DNA of 10,000 bases, from positions 1-10,000 of the forward strand of contig JAIWOG010000129.1 of NCBI GenBank assembly GCA_020217035.1, in the 5' to 3' direction. Origin of the DNA: Magnetospirillum sp. GTDB lineage: Bacteria; Pseudomonadota; Alphaproteobacteria; Rhodospirillales; Magnetospirillaceae. Below are positions 1 to 7,086 of this stretch, one piece after another. Both the position numbers and the translations under genes were made by a program. Within the stretch, counting starts at the first letter, position 1, and each line of letters starts with the position of its first letter. A model generated the notes under the pieces. That model searched no databases. It was not told the origin of the DNA and saw nothing but the letters and a program-made list of their open reading frames with translations.

Positions 1-3000
1 AAAAGCCAGGCCGACAAGCTGGTCGCCCAGGCCAAGAAAGCCCTGGCCGCCGGTGACGCCGCCGGGGCCTATCAAGGCTATGCCAAGGCCCACGAAATGG
101 TGCCGGGCGACCGCAACATCGTCCACAACGCGGCGTCCCTGGCCTTGGCGCTGAACCACAACGACCAGGCATTGGCGCTGTTCAAGACAGCGCTGACCCT
201 GGCGGTCAAGGCCAAGGCGACGGAAGACGCGGCGCTTTATGCCGGCGAGATCAGCAAGTTGGTGGAAGCCCCGCCGGCTTGGGTGACGGAAAAGGTGCAG
301 GCGGCCTCGGCGATCGCCGCCGACAAGGCCCGCATCGTCGGCATCTGGCAACGCACCCGCCAGGCGGCGGGTGCCGCCGCCCAGGCCGGCGACCTGGTCA
401 ACGCCGAAAGCCGAGCCCGCCAGGCCCTGGCCACCGCCAAGGACAATCTGGGCGACGGCCACATGGCGTCCTTGGCCAGCGGCGGCGATCTGGGTCGCAT
501 CCTGGGTCTGGCCGGCAAGCTCGAGGAAGCCGAGACGGTGCTGCGCCAAACCGCCGACAGCGCGGCGGCGGTGCTGGGCGCCGGCCATCCCGAGTCGTTG
601 GCCCTGAACGCCGCGCTTTCCGACCATTTCTCGGCCCAGGCCAAATACGACAAGGCCGCCGAGATCGCTCAGAGCGGGGCGGAAGCCGCCAAGGCCGCCT
701 TCGGTGCCGGCCATCCCAGCACCCTGACCGCCCAACTGGCGGTCGCCATCCCGTTGCTCAACGCCGGCAAGCATGCCCAAGCCCTGACCCTGAGCAGCGA
801 GGTTTGCGCCGGACTGGACGCCGTCTATGGCGCTTTCCATCCCGCCACCGCCAAATGTGTGGCGCGGCAGGCCGCCGCCGCCCTGGGGACCGGCGACCTG
901 GACAACGCCGTCAAGGCCGCCACCCAGGCGGTGGCCGTGTTGCGCGTCACCAACCCGCCCGGCGAGGCCGCCAACCTGGACGCCCGCCTGGAACTGGCCC
1001 GCATCCTGGCCAAGAAGGGCGACGCCCCCCAGGCCCGCGCCCTGCTGGAAGGCGTGGCGGGCGAGGCCGCCACCGCCGGCGACCAGTCGCGCGTCATCGC
1101 CGCCAAGACCGACTTGGCCGACGTGCTGGTGACCATCGGCGAATATGCCGGGGCCGAGGCCACCATCCGCGAGGTTCTGGATCACAACACCAAGGCTTAC
1201 GGCCCCGACCACCCGGCCACGGTGTCGGCGCTGTCCAGCTTGGGCAGCGTGCTGCGCCAGGAAGGCGATTTGCGCGGGGCGGAAACCGCCTTCAAGGACG
1301 CCTATGACCGCTTCACCAAGGTCTTGGGCGCCGACCACCAGTTTTCCATCATCGCCGCCAACAATCTGGGCGAGATCCTGGAGAAGGCCGGCCTTTACGA
1401 CCGCGCCGAACCCTATCTGCGCCAGGCGTTGAGCGGCGGGCGCAAGCTTTACGGCGACGAGCACCCCAACACCGTCATCGGCATGAACAACCTGGCCCTG
1501 CTGCACGAAAGCCAGGGCGAGTTCGACAAGGCCGAGGCGCTGTACAAGTCGGCCCTGGCGGTGCACACCCGGCAATTGGGGGCCAAGCACCCCAACACCA
1601 TCGCGTTCGCCAACAACCTGGCCTATCTGCACATGCTGCAGGGCCAGTACGAGCAAGCAGCGGCCGAGTTCGCCACTGTGGTCGATTCTTGGACCCAGCT
1701 GAACGGCGCCACCCACATCGACACAATGAAGGCCCGCAACAACCTGGGCCGGGCGCTGATGGGCCAAGGCAAGCTGGCCGAGGCCGAGCCCATCCTGGCC
1801 AAGGCCCTGGAAGACCGCCGTCGCACCTTAGGCGAAAAGCACCTGGACACCCTGCGTTCCATGCACGACATGGGCGTGCTGTGGCGCAAGCAAGGCAAGC
1901 TGGGCGAGGCCGAGGGCCTGTTGAAGAAGACCCTGGCCGCCAACGATTCCATCTTGGGCAAGGTCCATCCCTATACCTTCGAGACGCTGAATTCCCTGGC
2001 CGGCACCTTGGAAGACAAGGGCGACTTGGCCGGCGCCCTGAAGGTGCGGCACGACACCTTCCTGCGCCGCAACGACTTCCTCAACACCATGTTGTACGTG
2101 ACCGGCGAGAACGCCCGCGAAGGCTATATCCGCCTGCACAACCCGGAACTGCACGCCTACATGGACCTGCTGGTCCGCACCGGCGGCCCCGATGCCGGGC
2201 GCGCCCTGATCGAGATCAGCCTGCTGCGCAAGGGATTGCTGCTGAAGGTGGCGTCGGAAATCCTGCAGGCCAACAGGCTTTCGGGAAATCCCGAACTGAC
2301 CAAGCTGACCAAGGATCTTGAAGAAACCCGCAAGAAGCTGGGGGCCTTGACCCTGTCCGGTCCGACCCCGGAAACCGGCGAGCGCCACGCCGAGATCCTG
2401 GTCTCCTTGCGTGACCGCATCGACATCCTGCAAGGACAGATCGGCCGTGCCAGCGCCCGTTTCCTGCAGACCACCGACAAGATCGGGGTGGACCAATTGG
2501 TGGCGGCGCTGCCCGAAAGCGCGGTGCTGGTCGACTACCTGCAATACGGTCCCGAAGGCGCCCAGAAGCTGGTGGCCGCCACCCTGAAGAAGCAGGACGG
2601 CAAGCCGGTTTTCGGTCTGGTCCCCTATGCCGATTCCAAGAAGGTCGTCGACAGCGTCCAGAAGTACCGCAAGGACATCCAGGACGAGGAAATCGACTTC
2701 GACGACTTGCTGGAAAGCGGCCAGGACAGCTACGAAATCATCTGGAAGCCCATCGCCAAGAGTGTGGGGAACGCCCCCGTCGCCTACATCATTCCCGACG
2801 GCATCTTGAACATCATGCCGTTCTCGGCCTTGGTGGAAAGCGACGGCAAGTACCTGATCGAAGGTCTTGACCTGCACATCTTCACCTCGGCCCGCAACCT
2901 GCTGCCGTCGCGGCTGAAGGCGGCCAAGGGCGGCTACATGATCAATGCCGGCCCCGATTACGAAACCGACGCGGTGGTGGGCAAGGAAAAGCTGGAAACG

Positions 3001-3747
3001 GTGCGCGGCAAGTCCCGCGCCGCCGGTCTGGCCGACGGCCTGCGCGGCATGTCGTCGGGCATGCGCGGCCTGCGCTTCGACCCGCTGCCGGGCGCCGAAC
3101 GCGAAGGCCAGCTGATCCAGAAGACGGTGGACGGCGAAGGCAAGGACAGCGTCATCTATTCCAAGGGCGCCGCGCAAGAGAACGTCCTGCGCCAGTTGCA
3201 GCAACCGCCCGAGGTTCTGCACATCGCCACCCACGGCTTCTTCCTGAAGGCCGACGACACGCTGCGCAAGCGGCTGCTGAAATTGCAGCGCGGCGGCGAC
3301 ATCCAGATCCCGCCGCCGGGCGACAACCCCTTGCTGCGGGCCGGCCTGGCCTTCGCCGGCATCAACGCCAACGCCCCCGTCCTGGGCGAGATCGACACCG
3401 ACAACGACGGCGTGCTGACCGCCTTGGAGGTGCTGGACCTCAACCTGGCCGGCACCCAATTGGCCATCTTGTCGGCCTGCGAAACCGGCCTGGGCGAAAT
3501 CCACGAAGGCGAAGGCGTCTATGGCTTGCGCCGCGCCTTCCAGGAAGCCGGGGTGTCGTCGGTGGTGTCGTCGCTGTGGGAAGTCAGCGACGCCGGCACC
3601 CAAGCGTTGATGAGCGCCCTTTATACCCGCCTGATGAAAGGCCAGCCCCCGCATCTGGCGCTGCGCGAGGCGCAGTTGGAGATGCTGCACAACGGTAAAT
3701 GGAGCGCCCCCTACATCTGGTCCGCGTTCTTCATGGTGGACGGCTGA
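1..3747 (+). CDS. TPR-repeat protein with C-terminal CHAT (caspase-like) protease domain, 5' end outside window
   Basis: The frame is open from base 1, so the start lies upstream; an ATG at 97 is internal because the TPR-like sequence continues before it. The visible part is 1248 codons, counted here from base 1. Codons about 1-693 are alpha-helical TPRs, mostly of the 42-residue kinesin-light-chain type with NNLA and LGxxHPxT signatures. A charged helical linker follows to about codon 835. The CHAT domain runs from about 836 to the end. It has the HIATHGFF motif with the expected catalytic His at codon 1078 (bases 3232-3234), and LSACETG with the catalytic Cys at codon 1160 (3478-3480). GEGVYGLRRAF, SSLWEVSD and a closing PYIWSAFF are also CHAT-typical. 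CHAT proteins are cysteine peptidases of the caspase/separase clan, usually switched by partner binding to the TPR part; the target here is unknown. The gene probably leads an operon with the sensor-like gene 65 bases downstream. The domain call is secure, the role open. Confidence 0.93.
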   Translation, partial: KSQADKLVAQAKKALAAGDAAGAYQGYAKAHEMVPGDRNIVHNAASLALALNHNDQALALFKTALTLAVKAKATEDAALYAGEISKLVEAPPAWVTEKVQAASAIAADKARIVGIWQRTRQAAGAAAQAGDLVNAESRARQALATAKDNLGDGHMASLASGGDLGRILGLAGKLEEAETVLRQTADSAAAVLGAGHPESLALNAALSDHFSAQAKYDKAAEIAQSGAEAAKAAFGAGHPSTLTAQLAVAIPLLNAGKHAQALTLSSEVCAGLDAVYGAFHPATAKCVARQAAAALGTGDLDNAVKAATQAVAVLRVTNPPGEAANLDARLELARILAKKGDAPQARALLEGVAGEAATAGDQSRVIAAKTDLADVLVTIGEYAGAEATIREVLDHNTKAYGPDHPATVSALSSLGSVLRQEGDLRGAETAFKDAYDRFTKVLGADHQFSIIAANNLGEILEKAGLYDRAEPYLRQALSGGRKLYGDEHPNTVIGMNNLALLHESQGEFDKAEALYKSALAVHTRQLGAKHPNTIAFANNLAYLHMLQGQYEQAAAEFATVVDSWTQLNGATHIDTMKARNNLGRALMGQGKLAEAEPILAKALEDRRRTLGEKHLDTLRSMHDMGVLWRKQGKLGEAEGLLKKTLAANDSILGKVHPYTFETLNSLAGTLEDKGDLAGALKVRHDTFLRRNDFLNTMLYVTGENAREGYIRLHNPELHAYMDLLVRTGGPDAGRALIEISLLRKGLLLKVASEILQANRLSGNPELTKLTKDLEETRKKLGALTLSGPTPETGERHAEILVSLRDRIDILQGQIGRASARFLQTTDKIGVDQLVAALPESAVLVDYLQYGPEGAQKLVAATLKKQDGKPVFGLVPYADSKKVVDSVQKYRKDIQDEEIDFDDLLESGQDSYEIIWKPIAKSVGNAPVAYIIPDGILNIMPFSALVESDGKYLIEGLDLHIFTSARNLLPSRLKAAKGGYMINAGPDYETDAVVGKEKLETVRGKSRAAGLADGLRGMSSGMRGLRFDPLPGAEREGQLIQKTVDGEGKDSVIYSKGAAQENVLRQLQQPPEVLHIATHGFFLKADDTLRKRLLKLQRGGDIQIPPPGDNPLLRAGLAFAGINANAPVLGEIDTDNDGVLTALEVLDLNLAGTQLAILSACETGLGEIHEGEGVYGLRRAFQEAGVSSVVSSLWEVSDAGTQALMSALYTRLMKGQPPHLALREAQLEMLHNGKWSAPYIWSAFFMVDG
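448..2079 (+). repeat. Tandem 126-base (42-codon) TPR coding repeats
   Basis: The recurring (L/F/Y)GxxHP motif, or its position, falls at bases 448, 574, 700, 826, 952, about 1075, 1198, 1324, 1450, 1576, 1702, 1828 and 1954. Every step is exactly 126 bases, except that the two steps from 952 to 1198 total 246, two codons short. Units from 1198 onward are well conserved (HPxT, NNLA, QGxxxxAExL), while those at 952 and 1075 are degenerate and have lost the HP. The array is diverged at the nucleotide level, so it is old and not a recent slippage expansion. It forms the superhelical scaffold before the CHAT domain. Confidence 0.85.
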
Positions 3748-3752
3748 TCGTC

Positions 3753-3782
3753 ACACGCGGGACGCCAAGGCGTTCCGCGTGT
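3753..3782. promoter_or_regulatory. Intergenic hairpin flanked by an 8-base direct repeat
   Basis: Bases 3753-3766 pair with 3769-3782 over 14 positions, with one G-T wobble (3761/3774) and only AA at the centre. The palindrome fills most of the 65-base gap between the CHAT gene and the next gene. ATCGTCAC occurs just before it (3747-3754) and again just after it (3784-3791). No T-run follows, so it is not a standard intrinsic terminator. It may be an operator, an mRNA-stabilising or attenuating hairpin, or a decayed element. Confidence 0.5.
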
Positions 3783-3798
3783 TATCGTCACCAGGGGC

Positions 3799-3804
3799 GA
3801 GGAG
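3799..3804 (+). promoter_or_regulatory. Ribosome binding site deciding the start at 3813
   Basis: GAGGAG lies 8 bases before ATG 3813. This favours that start over an in-frame ATG at 3699, which lies inside the CHAT coding region and has no comparable site. Confidence 0.75.
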
Positions 3805-3812
3805 CGGATCAG

Positions 3813-6428
3813 ATGGCGCGTTTGTTCAAGATCGAAGTCATGCCTGGGATGGCCTGGATCCATGTGCCCGAGGCCGATGTACGCGTGCTGTGCGGCTGTC
3901 CGCCCGACAGCGTCAAGCACCTGATGCGGCGCGGCCTGATCCGGCCGCTGGAACTGGACGGGGTGCGCTGCGAAACCGGGCCCAACGCCATCTTGCTGTC
4001 GGACGTCATGGTGCAGAACGGCACCTTCTGCAACCTGGCCGAATTCCCGGTGCTGCAGATGTTCTATCGCCAGGGCCTGCTGCTGCCCGGCCACCCCAAC
4101 AACAACGGGTCCAAGCCCATCCTGATCGGGCGGCGCGACCAGGTGGCCGCCCAGATGCAATACATCTATCGCGGCAATTACGGCCTGATCTCGGAACAGG
4201 AACTGGTCGAGGCCGGTGTCCCCCCCGACCAGGCCCGCGACATGATGCGGCTGAAGCTGCGCTTCGCCTTCGGCCATATCCGCCACCCCAGCGACCTGCT
4301 GGATGGCCGCGCCCTGGACGATCATGAAATCGAGATCAAGGGCGGCGTCACCGTGCGCCGTACCGGGCTCAACCGCTTCCAGTTCGGCTATCAAGGCGAA
4401 AGCGTCGATATCGACCTGAACCTGCCGGCCTTCCAGACCCACGAATGCCCCTTCCCTCTGGGCAACTACCAGTTCCGCCGCGACTATTTCGCCGTGGTGC
4501 ATTCCGGCGAAGGCGATGGCTGGGACGTTCGGCGCCCCAGCATGGGGTCCATCGTGGTGTTCCAGGGCCGCATCTACCTGGTGGACGCCGGCCCCAACCT
4601 GCAGCATTCGCTGACCGCCTTGGGCATCGGTGTCAACGAGATCGAAGGCATCTTCCAGACCCATTGCCACGACGACCATTTCGCCGGCCTGACCACCCTG
4701 ATGCAGGCAGACCGCCGCATCAGCTTCTTCGCCGTGCCCATGGTGCGCGCCACCGTGGCCAAGAAGCTGGCGGCGCTGTTGGCCATCGAGGAAGAGGATT
4801 TCAACGACTACTTCAACGTCCGCGACCTGGCCATGGACCAGTGGAACGACGTGGACGGCCTGGACGTCAAGCCCATCTTCTCGCCCCATCCGGTGGAAAC
4901 CACGGTGTTCCATTTCCGCGCCATGGCCGCCGGCGGCTGGAAGACCTATGCCCATCTGGCCGACGTGGTCGGATTGGGGGTGCTGGACGCCATGGTCACC
5001 GACGACCCCACCCAGAACGGCCTGTCGCGGGACTGGTACCAGCAGGTCGCGGTGAATTATCTGGATCCCGCCGACGTCAAGAAGGTGGACATTGGCGCCG
5101 GCCTGATCCATGGCTACGCCCAGGATTTCAAGGATGACAATTCGGGCAAGATGATCCTGGCCCACACCGCCAACCCGTTGACGGCCGAGCAGAAGAAAAT
5201 CGGATCGGGCGCCAGCTTCGGCACCGTCGACGTGCTGATCACCGGGCATCGCGACTTCCTCAGCCGCTCGGCCTTCCACATGATGGCGGAATACTTCCCC
5301 ACCGTGTCCGGCGACCATTTGGGGACGGTGCTGAACGGTCCGATCACCACCTTCAACCCGGAAACCATCCTGTACAAGGCCGGCCAGCCGCATCCCACCA
5401 TCTACCTGCTGCTGACCGGCCAGGTGGAAATGCTGGACGAGGACAGCGATTTCCGCGCCGTGCTGTCGGCCGGCGCCTTGCTGGGCGAGTTGACCGGCCT
5501 GCACGCCCTTCCGCCCACCGAAACCTGCCGTGCCGTCAGCTTCGTCCAGGTCCTGGAAATACCCGCCGACGTCTACACCGCCTTCGTGGTGCGCCATGAA
5601 TTGTTCAGCGAGATTTCCCGCCTGCTGGAAGGTCGCGAGTTCCTGTCGCGAACCCATTTGCTGGGTGACGTGGTGTCCACCGGCACCCTGAACGCCATCG
5701 CCAAGGACATGCGGCTGGTCAGCCTGGGCGACGACGAAATGGTCACCGGCCACGAGCACAAGGTCGGCTTGGTGGCGTCCGGACAGGTGCTGCGCATGCT
5801 GGGTGGCGCCATTCTGGAAACCTTGGGTCCGGGGGATTTCTTCGGCGAGGAAAGCGCTGTCTTCGACGCGCCCAGCATCGCCGCCTTGCGCACCTATGGC
5901 CCGGCCGAGATTTACCTGATCTCTTCCCGTCTGCTGGGGGCCATCCCCAACGTCCGCTGGAAGTTGTTCGAATCCTTCGAACGGCGCACCCGGCTGGAAT
6001 CGTCCGTCGGCTTCGCCGGGCGGCCGCTGCTGAACTGGCAACAGGAATACAGCGTCAACGTCCAACGCCTGGACACCCAGCACAAGCGCCTGTTCGCCAC
6101 CGCCAACCGGCTGTTGGACGCCGTCGAGGGAGGACATGGCAGCGCCGACATCGCCGCCGCGCTGGACTTGATGATCGATTACGCCAAATTCCACTTCCAC
6201 GAAGAGGAAACCCTGCTGCGACGCTATGGCTATGGTCATGCCGACGACCATCAGGGACGCCATCGCGCCTTGATCGGCCAGGCCCAGGACCTGGAGCGCA
6301 AGCTGACCGGCGATCAGCCGATCACGCCGCAAGAATTGCTGGACTTCCTGCACGACTGGATCGTCAAGCACATCCTGATCGAAGACCGCCGCTACGCCGA
6401 GGTGCTGAACGGACACGGGGTCTATTGA
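3813..6428 (+). CDS. Multidomain metallo-beta-lactamase / double cNMP-binding-like / hemerythrin protein
   Basis: The protein has 871 residues. Residues 1-220 are unrecognised. A metallo-beta-lactamase fold spans about 225-500: VDAGP at 257-261, HCHDDH at 284-289 (H284, H286, D288, H289), and probable further ligands H359, D384 and H479. It has HxHxDH rather than the HxExDH of flavodiiron proteins, so a hydrolase-type dinuclear site is likely. Two CAP_ED-like beta barrels follow at about 515-590 and 635-725. The first keeps GEL and an RA pair (R573) expected of a phosphate-binding cassette; the second has FFGEE but lacks that Arg. The C-terminal hemerythrin (742-871) keeps all seven diiron ligands: H757, H794, E798, H813, H817, H853 and D858. 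No signal peptide or membrane helix is seen, so it should be cytoplasmic. It probably senses O2 or NO and a ligand, and hydrolyses an unknown substrate. It lies between a CHAT protease and a small membrane protein. Domain calls are firm, function inferred. Confidence 0.9.
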   Translation: MARLFKIEVMPGMAWIHVPEADVRVLCGCPPDSVKHLMRRGLIRPLELDGVRCETGPNAILLSDVMVQNGTFCNLAEFPVLQMFYRQGLLLPGHPNNNGSKPILIGRRDQVAAQMQYIYRGNYGLISEQELVEAGVPPDQARDMMRLKLRFAFGHIRHPSDLLDGRALDDHEIEIKGGVTVRRTGLNRFQFGYQGESVDIDLNLPAFQTHECPFPLGNYQFRRDYFAVVHSGEGDGWDVRRPSMGSIVVFQGRIYLVDAGPNLQHSLTALGIGVNEIEGIFQTHCHDDHFAGLTTLMQADRRISFFAVPMVRATVAKKLAALLAIEEEDFNDYFNVRDLAMDQWNDVDGLDVKPIFSPHPVETTVFHFRAMAAGGWKTYAHLADVVGLGVLDAMVTDDPTQNGLSRDWYQQVAVNYLDPADVKKVDIGAGLIHGYAQDFKDDNSGKMILAHTANPLTAEQKKIGSGASFGTVDVLITGHRDFLSRSAFHMMAEYFPTVSGDHLGTVLNGPITTFNPETILYKAGQPHPTIYLLLTGQVEMLDEDSDFRAVLSAGALLGELTGLHALPPTETCRAVSFVQVLEIPADVYTAFVVRHELFSEISRLLEGREFLSRTHLLGDVVSTGTLNAIAKDMRLVSLGDDEMVTGHEHKVGLVASGQVLRMLGGAILETLGPGDFFGEESAVFDAPSIAALRTYGPAEIYLISSRLLGAIPNVRWKLFESFERRTRLESSVGFAGRPLLNWQQEYSVNVQRLDTQHKRLFATANRLLDAVEGGHGSADIAAALDLMIDYAKFHFHEEETLLRRYGYGHADDHQGRHRALIGQAQDLERKLTGDQPITPQELLDFLHDWIVKHILIEDRRYAEVLNGHGVY

Positions 6429-6480
6429 GCCGGGCTGCGCCTGGGGCTAAGCTGGACAACCAGGCACCAGGACCAAGACC

Positions 6481-7029
6481 GTGACCACAGAGCTCGTCTA
6501 CCTTTCCGTTGCATCGCCGTTCAGCCAAGAGGTCTTCCGCCTCATCCGTCCTCACATCCCGCGAGAACGCTGGCCGACGGCGGCGCTGCCGGTGACCTTC
6601 ACCGCCGATGTCAGCGGCCTGTTCCTGCTGGCCAGTTTCGACGACGACGGCTTGCCCGCGGCCTCGCGCAAGGTGGCGGTGCAGGTCATCGCCCATGCCG
6701 GCGTCGAGTTGGTGGTCAAGTCGCCCTTCGCCCTGTTGGCGGCGGCCACCATGCGGGCCAAGCGCTGGCGCGACGCCTTCATGTTCCTTGCGGTCCCCCT
6801 GCTTTTCGCCATTCCGCTGCTGGGGGCCTTGTCCGGCCAGTTGATGATCCCGGCCACCGGCCTGTTCGCCGCCGACCTGCTGGCGCTGATCCTGGCGCAA
6901 GTCCAGTTGACCCACCGCCGCATGGCGCTGGCCGAGGCCCGCTGCGTCGCCGAAATCCCGGTCCCCGGATTGCGCATCAACCCGTCGATGAAGGGGCCGG
7001 AACCCCTGGACCCGGACAAGCTGGATTAG
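6481..7029 (+). CDS. Hypothetical protein with two predicted membrane helices
   Basis: The protein has 182 residues and starts at GTG, with AGGA at 6469-6472 eight bases before it. I do not recognise its family. The N-terminal 95 residues are soluble and mixed, with an amphipathic basic stretch just before the membrane part (MRAKRWRD, 91-98). Two hydrophobic helices follow at about 99-118 and 122-143, joined by a very short turn, so it is probably a helical hairpin with both termini on the same side. Basic residues on each side (RAKRWR before, THRR after) suggest both ends are cytoplasmic. The tail is proline-rich and ends in acidic residues. The gene follows the hemerythrin gene by 52 bases in the same direction and may belong to the same operon. 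Its stop codon forms one end of the palindrome at 7027-7086. No enzymatic motif is visible. Confidence 0.72.
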   Translation: MTTELVYLSVASPFSQEVFRLIRPHIPRERWPTAALPVTFTADVSGLFLLASFDDDGLPAASRKVAVQVIAHAGVELVVKSPFALLAAATMRAKRWRDAFMFLAVPLLFAIPLLGALSGQLMIPATGLFAADLLALILAQVQLTHRRMALAEARCVAEIPVPGLRINPSMKGPEPLDPDKLD

Positions 7030-7086
7030 GGCGTAAACTCATCAACCCCATAGCGTTCGCTAGGGGGTTGATGAGTTTACGCCCTA
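7027..7086. repeat. Palindromic TA-flanked miniature element between convergent genes (possible bidirectional terminator)
   Basis: Bases 7027-7049 pair perfectly with 7064-7086 (23 bp). After one A/G mismatch (7050/7063), TAGCG (7051-7055) pairs with CGCTA (7058-7062) around a TT centre. Without the outer TA on each side the core is 7029-7084 (56 bases), so TA could be a target duplication. The outer arms (GTAAACTCATCAA) are much more AT-rich than the flanking DNA. Removing the core plus one TA gives GATTAGGCC, which still provides a stop to both neighbouring genes. No T-run follows on either strand, so it is not a classic intrinsic terminator, although such a long hairpin could still halt transcription or protect 3' ends. 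Confidence 0.8.

Noticed and set aside
3699..3812. Earlier in-frame ATG (3699) for the MBL/hemerythrin gene
   Set aside because: It lies inside the CHAT coding region and its product would read through the intergenic hairpin. ATG 3813 has a good ribosome site.
3711..6416. Long open frame on the minus strand opposite the MBL/hemerythrin gene, and similar ones such as 1828-3690
   Set aside because: They mirror well-supported genes in GC-rich DNA where antisense stops are rare. The translations are rich in Gln, Val, Gly and His with no recognisable domain.
6439..6465. GCCTGG/CCAGGC inverted repeat after the hemerythrin gene
   Set aside because: The six-base arms with a long loop are expected by chance here.
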